Source of the DNA: Triparma columacea
Lineage: Eukaryota; Sar; Bolidophyceae; Parmales; Triparmaceae
Direction: 5' to 3'
Assembly: GCA_030267965.1 (NCBI GenBank)
Contig: BRYA01000597.1
Location: 1-64,000 of the forward strand
Length of the DNA: 64,000 nucleotides
The notes beneath the pieces are model-generated. The model was given only the letters and a program-made list of their open reading frames with translations, searched no databases and was not told where the DNA came from. Position 1 is the first letter of the stretch, and each line of letters begins with the position of its first letter. Position numbers and translations under genes: made by a program. Shown one piece after another: positions 10,640-22,300 of the stretch.

Positions 10640-11014
10640 TTGGGTTAGGGTTAATGAATGAGATGCTTAAACGATGGAAAGGCTTCGAGGCTGGCCTGTT
10701 CTTTACTCTATCAAAGTCTAAGCAGAGCTTACTATGGTATGGATACGATACTAAATAGATCTATAGGGAGATGAATGTAGAAAGTAACGTCAATAACGAA
10801 GATGTATGCCAATTTGATGCTAATCCAAACTCTGCCCTTTTGTGGGGTGTGGAAGCAGGGAAGGGAGATAAGGTGATACAGAGAGAGTAAAGTCAGAGAG
10901 AGTAAATTTAATCGCTTCCGCTAAATAGCCCCTAAATAGTCACTCGTTTACAAACAGAATTAAAGGTAATTCAAATTCACCTCGACGGGGCAGAGTAGCC
11001 CCCTACCCACCCCC
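10640..11014. other. Intergenic between the PPR-SMR and DOHH genes
   Basis: About 375 bp holding the presumed promoter of the minus-strand DOHH gene and the 3' end of the upstream PPR-SMR gene. Moderately AT-rich, with no open frame, strong repeat or RNA-like structure seen. Confidence 0.5.
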
Positions 11015-13948
11015 CTACTGTTCTTCCCCCCCATACTTACTGTACCACTCCTTCAACGTCCCCATCTCGATAACAACAACCCCTCCCTCCCTCTCCCTCC
11101 CCACTGTCCTCAATCCCAGCTCGTCCCTCAAATAGACCCTCGTAAAGTCCTTCAATGTAAGCCTGTCCTCCTTGTCCCCGCCCTTCCCCACTCCCGTGAT
11201 GAACACCAAGTCCTTCGTAATCACCCCACCCCCCTCCAAGATCTCTTCCACGCACCTGTGCACGGCGTGCCTTATCGCCACGCTCCCCACGCTGATTGGC
11301 ATCCCAGCCAAGTTCACCTCCCAAATGTCCGCGTCCAACTTGCCCTTCCACACCACTCCTAAATCAACAGCGTCCTTGAAAATACCGTCGCTGTGCTCCC
11401 TATAGTTCTCGTGTCTCTCTAGCGTGCTCAGCGCGGCAGTCAAGCTTATAAAATCCGGGCTGATCCTCCCCCCATAGTGGCTGACTCTATCAACCCCCGC
11501 TTCCACGACTCCCTCCCCTCCCTTCCTTCCCATCATCTCCTCCCATATCCCCAGAACCATCTCAGGCCTATCCCCCCTCCCCAGCGCGCTCAGCATCGCG
11601 TTGTAGACGGTCCTGTCCCCGTTTATCCCCTCCCTCTTCATGTCCCCGAAGACCTTCATCCCTACCTCCCACTCCCCCGATCTACCCATGCAGCTGATCA
11701 CGCTCGTGTAAGCAATCAGGCCCGGCCTTATGCTAGGGGGTCCTGACTTCATCTCAGAGAGGATCGCTAGCGTCTCGGAAGAACGCCCAGCTAGGCTAAG
11801 GGCGTTAAGGACGGTCGAGTACGATATCGCATCAGGTTTGATTCTCTCCTCCCCCTTAATCTCCTCAAGCAGCATAACCGCTCTCTTCCACAATTCCTCA
11901 TTCTCCTCCTCCCCCCCCTCATCGTTCCTCTTCAAGTTCCCCTTCATCCTTTTAACGATCCCCCCGATCGCGCTGTTATAAGCGACCAGCCCAATCTCCA
12001 TCCCCTTCCCTCTCATGACCTCCAGCAGCCCCACCCCCTCCTCCCACTCCCCCACGCTCCCGCAAGCCGTGATCGCGCTAGCGTACGCGTAACCGTTAGG
12101 TTTAATCCCCCTCCCTTCCATTTCCTCGATAAGTTCAAGTGCCTTCGTAGCCCACGTCCCCCCATCCCTCGGTCCAACACCCTGTGTCCTATCTTTAGCG
12201 CATGCGTTTATAGCGGAAGCGTACACGAACGCGTCAGGTTTAACGTCTTTCTCCTTCATAACCTCCAGCGTTCTCAGTGCTTTCCCAGCGTCTCCTCCGG
12301 TCGCGTGTGCTTTTATGATGCACGTGTACGTAATCACGTCAGGCTGGACTTTAGGGTTCAGGTTTATCATGTCCATGTACGTGAACGTGTTGCGGTACTC
12401 CTTCTTATCACCCGCGACTGCAGCCATTACTGAGTTGTAGCTAACGAGGTCGGGTTTAAGGCCCTTCGACGATATCTTACGGAACGCTTTTACAGCCTCG
12501 TCACCGTTACGACCGGCTGCGCTTATTACACTGTTGTAGCTAACGATGTCAGGCGAGATATTCCTCCTCTCCATGTCCGTGATTAACTCAAGCGCTTTCC
12601 TGTACTGTTTCTTCTTGCTGCAAGCCGTTAACGCAAGGTTGAAAAACCCCAGTGTAGTCGCAGGTGTGGGTGGTGCAAAGGGTCGCTCTGTGTTTGGGTC
12701 GAGTACGCGTTCAAGGAAGAGCATAGTCTGTGATACCGACCCGCAGTGGTTGAGTACGGCTAGTGCTGACGTGTAGATCCTGTTGAATATAACTCCAGCC
12801 TCTTCCTCTGTAGTCTTTCCCTTACCCCCACACCCTCTACCTCTCCAACCTTCCTCTACTAAAACACCAACGACCTCCTTCTCAATGAAGGCGACGAGAT
12901 TAAGACAGTCCTTCCATCTCCCGCTGAATTTCATCCCTTTCATTACCTCCAGATAGCACTCAACCACGTCCGTTACTTCAGAAGGGGTGGATACAGAAGA
13001 GTGGTCAAAGAGCCGTATGAGGGACATGGTTTTCTGGAAGTTACCAACTAGTACGTTGGGTTGTACGCGGGTTCCATTCCCTCTGTTGAATAGTTTGACG
13101 ACCTTCCTTATTGTTGAGGTTGGGGGGAGGGTGGGGTTTGATAGGAGGAGGGTTCTTAGGAGGTTGAAGGCCTTCTTGCGGTCAGAGTCTGACACGGAGG
13201 ATATGGGAGAGGAGAGGATGGAGGAGAGGGACGACTGAAGGTCGGCGACATCGGAGGGGGAGAGGTCGACTGAGTCGGAGGGGACGAGGTAACCTGATGT
13301 GGATGTGGGCACACGAACTTGTTTATCCTGCATCCGTCGCGTGTGCGTGCTTTCTACTTTCCCTCTTTTGTCGCCGTCATTTCCCTTATTCCTCTCTCTC
13401 TTTGTCATGAATTCCTTCCCAGCACCCTTTGCTTTTGATTGGCCGCCTGCACCCCTTGCCTTTGTCTTTGCCTTTGTCTTGGTTTTCGTTTTCAATCGAA
13501 CCGCATTCTTCTGCACCTCCCTCTCCCTCTCCCTCTCCACCTCCCTCTCCATCTTCATCTCTATCTCCTTTACCTTCTCCCTCTTCTCCTTCTCCTTCTC
13601 GTTCTCCTTCTCCTTCTCATCCTCCTTCTCTTCCCTTGTTTGCTTGTCCTGTTTTGTTTTGACAAGTTGTGGGTTAACAAGTTTAATCTTTTGTCTCCGT
13701 TTCCTCTTGTTTGACTGCTCATTAGATGCCATGAGACGTATGTTCTGTCTATAAGGATGATTAGTAGGCGGTAAAAGCCATTGATTCTGCGCTGAATTGA
13801 AAGATGGAATCTGTGATCTCGGAGCCAATATGGCAATTTGATCATTTACTACATTTACCCCATTATAAGTTCTTCTCAACGATATTGGTCTTCTAAATTC
13901 AAAGGAAAAAGTGAAAGCTATCGAACAAAAGGCGATAAATAGCCTCAT
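11015..13948 (-). CDS. Plastid-type PPR-SMR protein
   Basis: Organelle RNA- or DNA-associated helical repeat protein, intronless. The open frame runs to 14047, but ATG at 13948 (MRLFIAFCSIAFTFSFEFRR) is chosen because it places a hydrophobic signal peptide at the N terminus, followed by Phe and Arg. That is the pattern of bipartite plastid targeting in algae with secondary plastids. Length from this start is 977 residues. A very Lys/Glu/Arg-rich segment follows. About eight or more PPR motifs then run through the middle, seen as PDxVSYNSVISA, KPDLVSYNSV, QPDVITYTCII, KPDAFVYASAINAC and KPNGYAYASAITACG. The C terminus (VNLAGMPISVGSVAIRHAV ... ITGVGKGG) fits an SMR domain, though the usual DLHG is changed to NLAG. 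A plastid expression role is inferred by analogy with plant PPR-SMR proteins. Confidence 0.88.
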   Translation of the reverse strand: MRLFIAFCSIAFTFSFEFRRPISLRRTYNGVNVVNDQIAILAPRSQIPSFNSAQNQWLLPPTNHPYRQNIRLMASNEQSNKRKRRQKIKLVNPQLVKTKQDKQTREEKEDEKEKENEKEKEKREKVKEIEMKMEREVEREREREVQKNAVRLKTKTKTKAKTKARGAGGQSKAKGAGKEFMTKRERNKGNDGDKRGKVESTHTRRMQDKQVRVPTSTSGYLVPSDSVDLSPSDVADLQSSLSSILSSPISSVSDSDRKKAFNLLRTLLLSNPTLPPTSTIRKVVKLFNRGNGTRVQPNVLVGNFQKTMSLIRLFDHSSVSTPSEVTDVVECYLEVMKGMKFSGRWKDCLNLVAFIEKEVVGVLVEEGWRGRGCGGKGKTTEEEAGVIFNRIYTSALAVLNHCGSVSQTMLFLERVLDPNTERPFAPPTPATTLGFFNLALTACSKKKQYRKALELITDMERRNISPDIVSYNSVISAAGRNGDEAVKAFRKISSKGLKPDLVSYNSVMAAVAGDKKEYRNTFTYMDMINLNPKVQPDVITYTCIIKAHATGGDAGKALRTLEVMKEKDVKPDAFVYASAINACAKDRTQGVGPRDGGTWATKALELIEEMEGRGIKPNGYAYASAITACGSVGEWEEGVGLLEVMRGKGMEIGLVAYNSAIGGIVKRMKGNLKRNDEGGEEENEELWKRAVMLLEEIKGEERIKPDAISYSTVLNALSLAGRSSETLAILSEMKSGPPSIRPGLIAYTSVISCMGRSGEWEVGMKVFGDMKREGINGDRTVYNAMLSALGRGDRPEMVLGIWEEMMGRKGGEGVVEAGVDRVSHYGGRISPDFISLTAALSTLERHENYREHSDGIFKDAVDLGVVWKGKLDADIWEVNLAGMPISVGSVAIRHAVHRCVEEILEGGGVITKDLVFITGVGKGGDKEDRLTLKDFTRVYLRDELGLRTVGREREGGVVVIEMGTLKEWYSKYGGEEQ

Positions 13949-14239
13949 ATTGCTTTTGGGGAGAAAAGGCGAGAATGTTGGACTCAGTCGGACTTCGAAT
14001 TGGAGCCTGCATTGCATTGTCCCTTTACTTCCTTCAAATACGCTCATTTAACACCAATTATCAGTCATATCTCTCTATTACTATTGAATATACCAACAAA
14101 GTGATATATTCTCCCAAATAGAGCTGTACAACAAGGATAATCTAGCACACATCAACTTCCCTCCGAAGAAACTCTCCCCTTATTCTGACCCCCTTACTCT
14201 CTTCCTTACTCACATCTACCCACAAATTCATTAACCAAC

Positions 14240-17200
14240 ATGTCTTCTCCTCCTCAATTACCACAATTACCTCATTCTCCCTCATCAAATGCCTCTCCCC
14301 CACTTCCAAATCCTAATGCATTCACCGAGGATGATCCACAGTCAGTAGCCTTAACAATACACTCAAACATCGAGCAGCTAACAATGACACTAAGATGCCC
14401 GCTCTGTCTATCCACCCTAAGCAACCCAGCGCAACTTCCGTGTGTGCATGCGTTCTGTAAGGAATGCATTGTTGATGCACTCAGGAGGAAACCAGGTGAG
14501 AACCAACTAGACAACAAGTATGGGGGAGAAGGGGGGGGGGGGGTGGAAAGGAGGGACTCACGCTGTCGCATTCCGCGCAAGCTTATTAAATTCCACTCGC
14601 ACAATCTCGCTTATTACATTCCACTTGCACAATCTCGTCTTACACTCCTCCCCCCCCCCTCCCCTCCCTCCCAGAGTGCCCCTGTTGCAAGATGAAGTTC
14701 AGCAAGCGTTCCGTGACCGAGACCCCCGCCCTCGAGAAGGTAGTATTCGCCTACCGTTCCGTCTGCAAGTCCTTCGGTGTCGCCCCTACCGTTTGGTCAC
14801 CCTCAAGTTACCTAACTCAACCTGAGGTTAACCCATACGAGAGCTCTGACGAGGAGGAGGTGACAATTAGCCAGCAGGAGGAGGAGTTCTTGGCAAGCGA
14901 GGCTTTGCAAAGGAGTTTAAGGAAACAACTGGACGGGGAGGGGGAAGGGAAGGATAAGGAACGACTGTTGCACGCGCTTAACCAACAGGAAAGGATCGTT
15001 AAGTGTAATGTTAAAGCGAGGGAAGGGATGGACAGAGTTAGAGAAGAAAAGGAAGCTGAAGAGGAGGAGGCTGAAAAGGAGGAGGAGGAAGAGAAGAAGG
15101 AGACCGAAAACAAGGAAAATGAGGCCGTGAAGGAGATTGAAACGGAGAAGGAGGGGGAACAGGAGAAAGAGACCGAAAAAGAGAAGAATCCCGAAAAGGA
15201 GAAGGACGTCTCCAAGGAGGACTCGCAGCATTCACTCTCAGATCCAATCGACATCGTGTTCTACGACGATTCTTCTGTGTGCCAATCCTCCCCCCGTCCC
15301 TCCCCCCTTCCTTCTCCCCTCCCTACCTCCTCCCCACCCGTCTCCGCCCCCCCTCCCCTCAACCTCTCCATCGAACCCCCCCCCCTCAACTTAACTACAC
15401 CAGCAGACTTAGACCCAACCCCAAAGACCCCTCACTACCCTCCTCCCCCCACTCCCCAACAACCTCACATAACCCCTTCAACAACAACAGCAACAACCAA
15501 GGCGAACCCGTTCCCTGTAGGGTCCACGGTTGTAGTCGAACCAAGGATGTGGGTGGGGACAAACAAACCAGGGGGAGTTGCAAAGATAACCAACTTCAAA
15601 TCTACACCACAAGGACCATCTTATGATGTCAAGTACGTGGTCGGTACGAGCCGCGAGAAGGAGGTTTCAGCTAAGTTCGTTAAAGCCGTACCCGAGGACA
15701 TGAGGGACGATATCGACGATGTCGCTGCAGGTACCTCAAGCACTTCTAAGACACCGGGGCCGAGGAGAAGCAGGAGAGCAGCAGCCAAGGCTGGGTTGGA
15801 GAATTTGAGTAACAACAAGGCAAGTACAAACAACAAGGCAAGTAGTACCAACAAGGCAAGTACAAACAACAAGGCAAGTACCAACAACAAGGCAAGTACC
15901 AACAACAAGGCAAGTACAAACAACAAGGCAAGTACCACCAACGTGGCAAGTACAACCAACGCGGCAAGTACCACCGAAGTGGCAACGACGCCGGGAGATA
16001 AACCGAAGAGGGGAAGGAAGCTAAGCGAGAGCAAGAAAAAGAGAAGGGCCAACAGGTCAAGGTCACAAGGATCTCAGCAACAACAGCAACAGCAACCCGG
16101 GAAGGCAGGCCGAAACGACTCGACTAACACCAAGCAGCAAGGAGAGGAAGGTAAACCACCAGCGAACAAAAGGGCGAGGTGAGAATTTACAATGTGCAAG
16201 TCTACCTCACGTCAACAAACTATTAATGTCAAACCCCTTATGCAACCCCCCCCCCACCCCCCCATCCCCCCACCCCAAGGAGTTTCCCCGTAAGATCAGC
16301 CTCTCCCGACTACACAGTCCCGAACGTCGTGAATCTAGCAACGTCTCGTTACAAGAGGATCCTAAAGCAAGCGCTAGAATCAAAGGCTGTCAGCTTCGTT
16401 ACTACGGGACTAGACGATACTCAGCAGGGACAGATGAAGAAATTCGAGGAGGTGAGAGGAATGGGTTGATTTGAACAAAAGGCAATGAAATAGAAAATGG
16501 CATAAACTCAACGCTAAACGACTCCCCGCGCGAACTCGCCTTCCCTCACCGCAGATGCTAAACAAACTCGGAGTCAAGACGACGCAGCCTCGGCTCTTCT
16601 CAAACGCAGTTGCTTTCTGCGTCGTGAGTTCGGGTACACGGCCAAAGCTTGGGAAAAGGGGAGACGAGCTTGAACAGGGTTCCCCCCACGTCGCTGCCAA
16701 GAGGACGTTAAAGGTAATGAAGGCGTTAGCAAGCGGGATCCCTATTATGTCCTCTACCTGGATCTCAGAGTGCCTGAGGCAGGGTAAGGTTATCGACCCT
16801 GTGGAACCGTATGTTATAAACACCATACCTACGAAGGGGCCGGGGTTGAGGGAGAAGGATGAACTGGGGGGGGGGAGCTACGCAGCTGTTGCACTTGCTG
16901 CGGCTAATATGGAAATGGGAGATGACAAAAAGGTGAGAATATAGGGAGGAGGAAAACGAGCGGTTTTGAAGAGGGACAATGGTTCTCAACACTAACGCTC
17001 CCCCCCCCCCCCTCCCATCTTCGCCACAGAACGGGAACCTTTTCAAAGGAACCTCAGTGCACCTCCTGGGAGAGTGGTCGAGCTCGGTTGGAAAGGTGAG
17101 AATGTGATGAAGAGCACATCAGCCCAGAGCACACCAGCACTACCAACCTACTAACCCAACGCTTGCCCTTAAAATATAGAACGATCTCGCTTCGCTCATG

Positions 17201-17554
17201 ACAGCTTGCGGTGCCAAGGTAGTTTCAGACTCCGTTTCTGCGGCTAGGCTAATATCACAGAAAAGGCAGAGAGCTAGGGCGGCCAGAGACGTCGATAGGA
17301 TTATCCTGATATGCGACGACGCGACATCAGACTTGAAGTGCGGACTCAAGGGGGACCTACTTAATGAAACGCAGAACCATATAGGGGATGGTGGGACTTT
17401 CGTTACTGTTGTACATCAGGGGTGGATTTACGATGCCATTAGCTGCTACAAGACCGACCTTGGCGTTGCAAACTACCCGCCGAAAGCCAACTTGACTAAG
17501 GGACTCTTTGATATCATGCTTCTATTCAGTAACGCCGACACCAACAAAAGTTGA
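14240..17554 (+). CDS. BRCA1/BARD1-type RING, Tudor-like, tandem BRCT protein
   Basis: Probable nuclear ubiquitin ligase of DNA repair. Six exons (14240-14495, 14675-16178, 16280-16451, 16555-16932, 17030-17095, 17180-17554) keep frame and give 916 residues. A complete C3HC4 RING lies at C53, C56, C68, H70, C73, C76, C87, C90, with the exon 1/2 junction just before the last two cysteines. Then come an acidic E/K-rich stretch and a Pro-rich stretch. A Tudor-like block follows (VGSTVVVEPRMWVGTNKPGG ... YDVKYVVG, near 435-490), then an Asn-Lys-Ala-Ser tandem repeat and a basic region. Two BRCT repeats finish the protein: the first begins with SFVTTGLDDTQ and contains PIMSSTWISECLRQGKVID; the second contains TVVHQGWIYDAISCYK. 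RING plus C-terminal BRCT pair is the BRCA1/BARD1 layout; which of the two it represents cannot be decided here. Confidence 0.9.
15805..15985 (+). repeat. 15-bp coding minisatellite (Asn-Asn-Lys-Ala-Ser units)
   Basis: About a dozen tandem copies of aacaacaaggcaagtac within exon 2 of the RING/BRCT gene, encoding NNKAST/NNKASS units that grade into TNVAST and TNAAST at the 3' end. The period of 15 bp preserves the reading frame. Confidence 0.85.
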
Positions 17555-17595
17555 ATTAAAGAGAAATCATCAATTTCATAGCGCAAACTATATCT

Positions 17596-19289
17596 TTACT
17601 CCTTTGTCAGAAGTGACTCCTCGAGAGCACCCATTACCTCCACCTCTCGTAAATTCGCGATTCGTTTTAATGTCCACTTACAATACCCGTACTCAAATAA
17701 GATCAGCAGAAGCAGTAACATACAGACACAGACGACACAAGAAAGTCTACCGAAAACTTTAACGAACCCAAGCATGACCAGCACGAGAGCGCAGCAAAAC
17801 TCGGCTAAAATCCGGAGGTCCACCCTGGAAACTTCAGCGAAGGCATCAAGGGTGGGCATATCATACTTAACAATTTTGCATAACCCAACGCTAATAAGGG
17901 TTACGCCAAGACTGGTCATCAGGAGGGCAACAACAGAGTGTTCCGCCTCATCGCTGTCTAGAAGCAGCTTAAACGCCGCTGCCACGCACGTCACGCTCGT
18001 TAATACGACTGCGTGCATCGGTGCGAAGAGCACGAAGCCGAAAAGGTCATAACTTGTAGGGAGCTTCACGCGCTTCCGCTTCTCACCACCTTCCGCAGCC
18101 ACCACGAGATCATCCCACTCCTCGATCAAGGGACTGTCGAGGTAGAGGAGCTTGAGCAAAAACGCCACGAGGGCACACAAGAAGCTGACGGAATATTGCT
18201 GGAAGAGGGTCGTGTTATGGACTTCCTGGTTCTGAGACAAGCATGGGTTAGAATTGTCATTTGGACGAAGAGTGAGATAGACTACTACATATATGCATGC
18301 CATTAAAAAAGATCTGCAACCTTCTTGCCACTCTCACCTCCTCAGTAAGTACACTCGCCGTGATGGCCTCCCCCAGAACAAGGATTATTAACAATCCCTG
18401 CCGCTCACGAAAGTGCTTGAAATCGAATGAAACCTTCTTGGCACCACTCTCTTCCTCATCGCCGCGGGTTAGCCGCCAAATCTTTTGCGTGACGGTTCTT
18501 AACACAAGGTAAGCGAATACCTGTGCCCAGAACATTGCGAAGACCAGGTCATCGGTGTTTCTTATTGTCGCACTGCACACCGTCCAAATGACCGATTCAA
18601 TCATATTGGACACACCGTTTGCAACCAGGCCATTGCACACGCGGTCCGCGAACCCATCCCTCCTAGCGACCCAGTAGAGACGAGTGTAAACAAAAACGTC
18701 AACAACCCTTGCGACCACGTAAGACCTCATGAACCGGACATCGTCCTCCAAAGTGGGTTCTTCCTTTACGGAGCTGCTCATCGTCAGCACGGCAGCGAGT
18801 TTAATGAAGAGGGTGATGTTGCGAAACGGAGAGGTGCTGGTTGCAGACGTGAAGTTATACTGAAGATTTGTGGAATGCCAAATGTACCAGAAGGAAAACA
18901 TGCACGACACGAAGCGGAGATCAAAGTGGACCTGCGGCAATAGACAACGGCGAACATGTTAATGGTTGGCATAGAGGAGGAAAAGGAAGACAAGGACAAG
19001 GACAAGGAACCAAGATTCAATTCTTCCAGGTCTACGAGAGCGCAGTGCAATGACATTCCGCTCTGACGAGACAGATACCAACACCAACCATTCACCCCCT
19101 CTTCACCTCCTCCCCAACCCCCTCCCCAGACGTTCCTCAATCATTCCTCACCTCTCCCCCGTGCCTAACATATTCACTCAATCTGGCAGTTGACGAAACA
19201 AGCGCTAGATCAAAGAAGAGCTCGCTAAAGCTAACCGTAACAGGCTGGGCACAATCATCCTGCCGCATCCGCAGAGACGAGCCTGGCAT
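17596..19289 (-). CDS. LtrA-family multi-pass membrane protein
   Basis: Three exons (19152-19289, 18338-18931, 17596-18231), all joined in phase 0, give 455 residues. The first exon carries the LtrA hallmark SELFFDLALV near the N terminus, and the second starts VHFDLRFV. The core motif FRERQGLLIILVLGEAITAS matches the HF-ER-GL-ILGE signature of low temperature requirement A proteins. Multiple hydrophobic segments follow. LtrA proteins are known mainly from bacteria and fungi; their biochemical activity is not established, so no function is assigned. The first exon is only 138 nt and is supported by the motif and by clean GTGAG/CAG borders. The gene ends 41 bp from the convergent RING/BRCT gene, and its ATG is 65 bp from the divergent YHYH gene. 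Confidence 0.85.
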
Positions 19290-19354
19290 TGTCACCTTAT
19301 TTGTTCCCAAAACCCCTGGAGATCAGATCAGATAGATAGATTTCTAACTCGATT

Positions 19355-22300
19355 ATGAAACTCAATTTAGCACTTGCGTTCTCGATACTTGGCTTGGGGA
19401 ACGGTCAGAAGATGGCTAATTCCTATGGTCACCATTTGCACCCTGACTTTGCTGAGTATAGGAGGTGAGTCCTTGTTTATTCAGATTACTCGGTTACTAT
19501 TGAAAAGATTTGCTAACTTTTGTGGCAGACTGCAGGACTGTAGTGGGGAGGGAACGACATGGGGGCCCACAATCGGTCCTCCCCCTGAAGGTTGTGGCAG
19601 TGGGGGTGATTCTGGGGGGGGTGCTCCCTCTGGGCCAGGAGGGGGCGGAGGGGGAGCGGGCATGGGGGGTTCCTCGAGCTCCAGTGCCTGTGCCATCACG
19701 AGCGGAACGTGCGCTACGGATGGTAGCACGAACGCGGGCGCAGACGTATCCAACCTTTCGTACGCGAGCAGCACTGGAAAATTTTCAGGTAGCATCATCA
19801 CGAACCAATGTAATGATCATGAGAGGCTTAATGAGGGAGGCGGAAGCCCTCCTGGGAACAACGCTGTTTCGTGTATCGAGCAGGTACGGTAGTGCGTGCG
19901 CGCTGAAGCTTTTCTGAACGTTCCTCTATTGCTAACCCTTCAAAACACACACACACACACACACCTCGCCTCTGAAGACTGTCCCTGTCAGCACCACCAC
20001 ACCTCAGGCGATTCCGACCCTCGGCATGGCCGCCCTGACGCTCTCCGGCGGTGTGAACATCTACTCGGCCTTCGAGGCTGGTTTCAACGACTGCGAAGTC
20101 GGAGGCATGCCATGCGCCTGCGACGGCGCCTCCTGCGCCGCGGGGATGGACGTGGGGGCCTGCGAGGCCCACCTACACTACTCGTGCACGTCGGATGTGG
20201 CGACGGCAATGTTCATGGACACGTGCGGGGGGCACGCTGACCCTTACCACATTCACACCGGTGAGTTTGACCCTTTCCCTTGGTATGGCCACTTCTACTT
20301 CTCCCTCTTCAACTAATCCCAACGCGGCTCCCTCGAAAAAGATCCGGTTTGCAACTACTCGGCAGACTCGGCTACCGGGCACAGCACCATCGTGGGCGTG
20401 TCCCTTGACGGGTACGGGATCTACGGGAAGTTCGAGACCTCTAACCAGAGGCCCTGCGACCTCGACGTGTGCCACGGCCACGTCGGGGTCGTCCCTGCTT
20501 CGACGGAGTTTGTCAACATTGCGTCCTCCTCGGTTTACCACTACCACGTCTCGGACGCGTCCAAGTACCCGTACACGTGGACTCTGGGGTGCTACGGTGA
20601 CCCTGAGACCCCCGTGGATTTGGCCACGTGCAACTCCCTTTACGACGGCTGCGGCACCTCCGGGGAAACCGAGACGATCTTCACTGCCGAGTACCCCAGC
20701 GGGCTCGATGTTAAGCTGTGGTGCCCGTGCTTCGAAGTGGAGGTTCCGGAGGGTTGCAGTGGAGATGCAGGAGATGCAGGAGATGGAGGAGACGAAGTTG
20801 ACGGAGGAGAATTGGAAGAATCGGACTCATTGGACAGTGAGTTGTTCTTCTCGGCAATCGTGGAGAACGGTAATACCAAGGGAATCCAGATCTTCAACCC
20901 TTCGGCATCACCAATTGACGTTACCCAGTACACGCTCTACATTGGGAATACTGCCTCCGCTGTCGATGATTTTTATACTAGTGCCAAATACAATAAGGCC
21001 GTCCCTCTTTGCGCCAAGATGGATTCATCATCTTGCGTTACAACTGACCTCCCGCCAGGAAAACCCATGGTTGTGGCCCTGAAAAGAAGCGGAGAGAACA
21101 CGGCCTTGCGAAATATGATTTCTAGTTCTAAGGTACTTGGCTTCGAAGACGGGTCTATGTCTTCCATGACAGGAAAACGTTGGGTGGTGCTCGCAAAGAA
21201 CAATGAAATCATCGACGTCATCGGAGACATTACAGTTGGAGGAACAAACCCATACACAGGAACAGGAGCCGACGGCCTTGAGGTTTCCACTGAAGACATG
21301 TCTCTCATGAGGACAGCCGATGCCGTTCCGATAGGTGAGAATGGCTATGTTCAAATTTTGTTTGGGACTCCAAGTTCCTAACCCCTTTCGGCTTCTTTTC
21401 ACTCATCGCAGCCGGGCGGGCTTCTTGGGAACCCTCCCAATGGGTGAAAGTCGAAGAATCAATTGGCATGAGCGAAGACTTACCTTACTTCATGTATCAC
21501 TTCTCCGACCTTTTTGAGTGTGCGAACGATTCCGATTGTCAATCGTGTGGATTAGGTTCTAGTGTTGAAGGCGATTATAACTGCCTGCTGACCCACAGGG
21601 GCGGGATTCAGACTGTTTGCGAGGATAAAAAATGCAAGGTCAAGGACAGCTGTTACCGAAACCCCTGCGATAGCACTGATGAAACCTGCTTTCCATACTC
21701 CAACGGTGGACACTCATGCAGCGTGGGTCACCTCGGTACACATCCATGCTTCTACGAAAACTGCAATCTGGAAATACTTAGCTCCTTCGTTTCTGATTTT
21801 TACCCAGACAAGAGTGCTGCTTGCACCAAGTTAGGAGAGGCAGAGACCTGCGCGCGGGAATTTTGTTCAACCGTAACCGTCCCGGGACCGGATTCGGTGG
21901 TTATCAACGTCGCCGATCATATTTCCTCCCAAATCAACCAGAAGAAAGAGTGCTTCTGCAATAACAATTGTGTCCCCGAATGCTTCGATAGCTGCCTTTC
22001 AGACGCCAACGGCGTCTTTGTGATGCCCTCTGAGCAACCAAGTGGTAGCGCCAGGGACAAGTGCATGGACATAGGCGACTTTGATTCATGCGCTGATGGA
22101 TTGAGTACTTGTAGGAAAGACAATGGGGGCATCTTGAGGTCATTAAAAGTCGCACTTTCTGAATGTTATTGCAACGGTTTCTGCGAAAGGCCTGATGAAA
22201 CAACCTGCGGCGTAGGAGAGTTCCTCTCTAGTCCATTAAAAACTTGCGCTACGTGTGATGCAGGCTGGTACTTGCACAACCTCGCTGGCAAGAACAAGGA

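Noticed and set aside
18302..18337. 24-nt intron (GTGAG to TTGCAG) in the LtrA-like gene
   Set aside because: It would leave a downstream stop in frame; the 106-nt intron ending CTCAG at 18232 restores the protein and has normal size.
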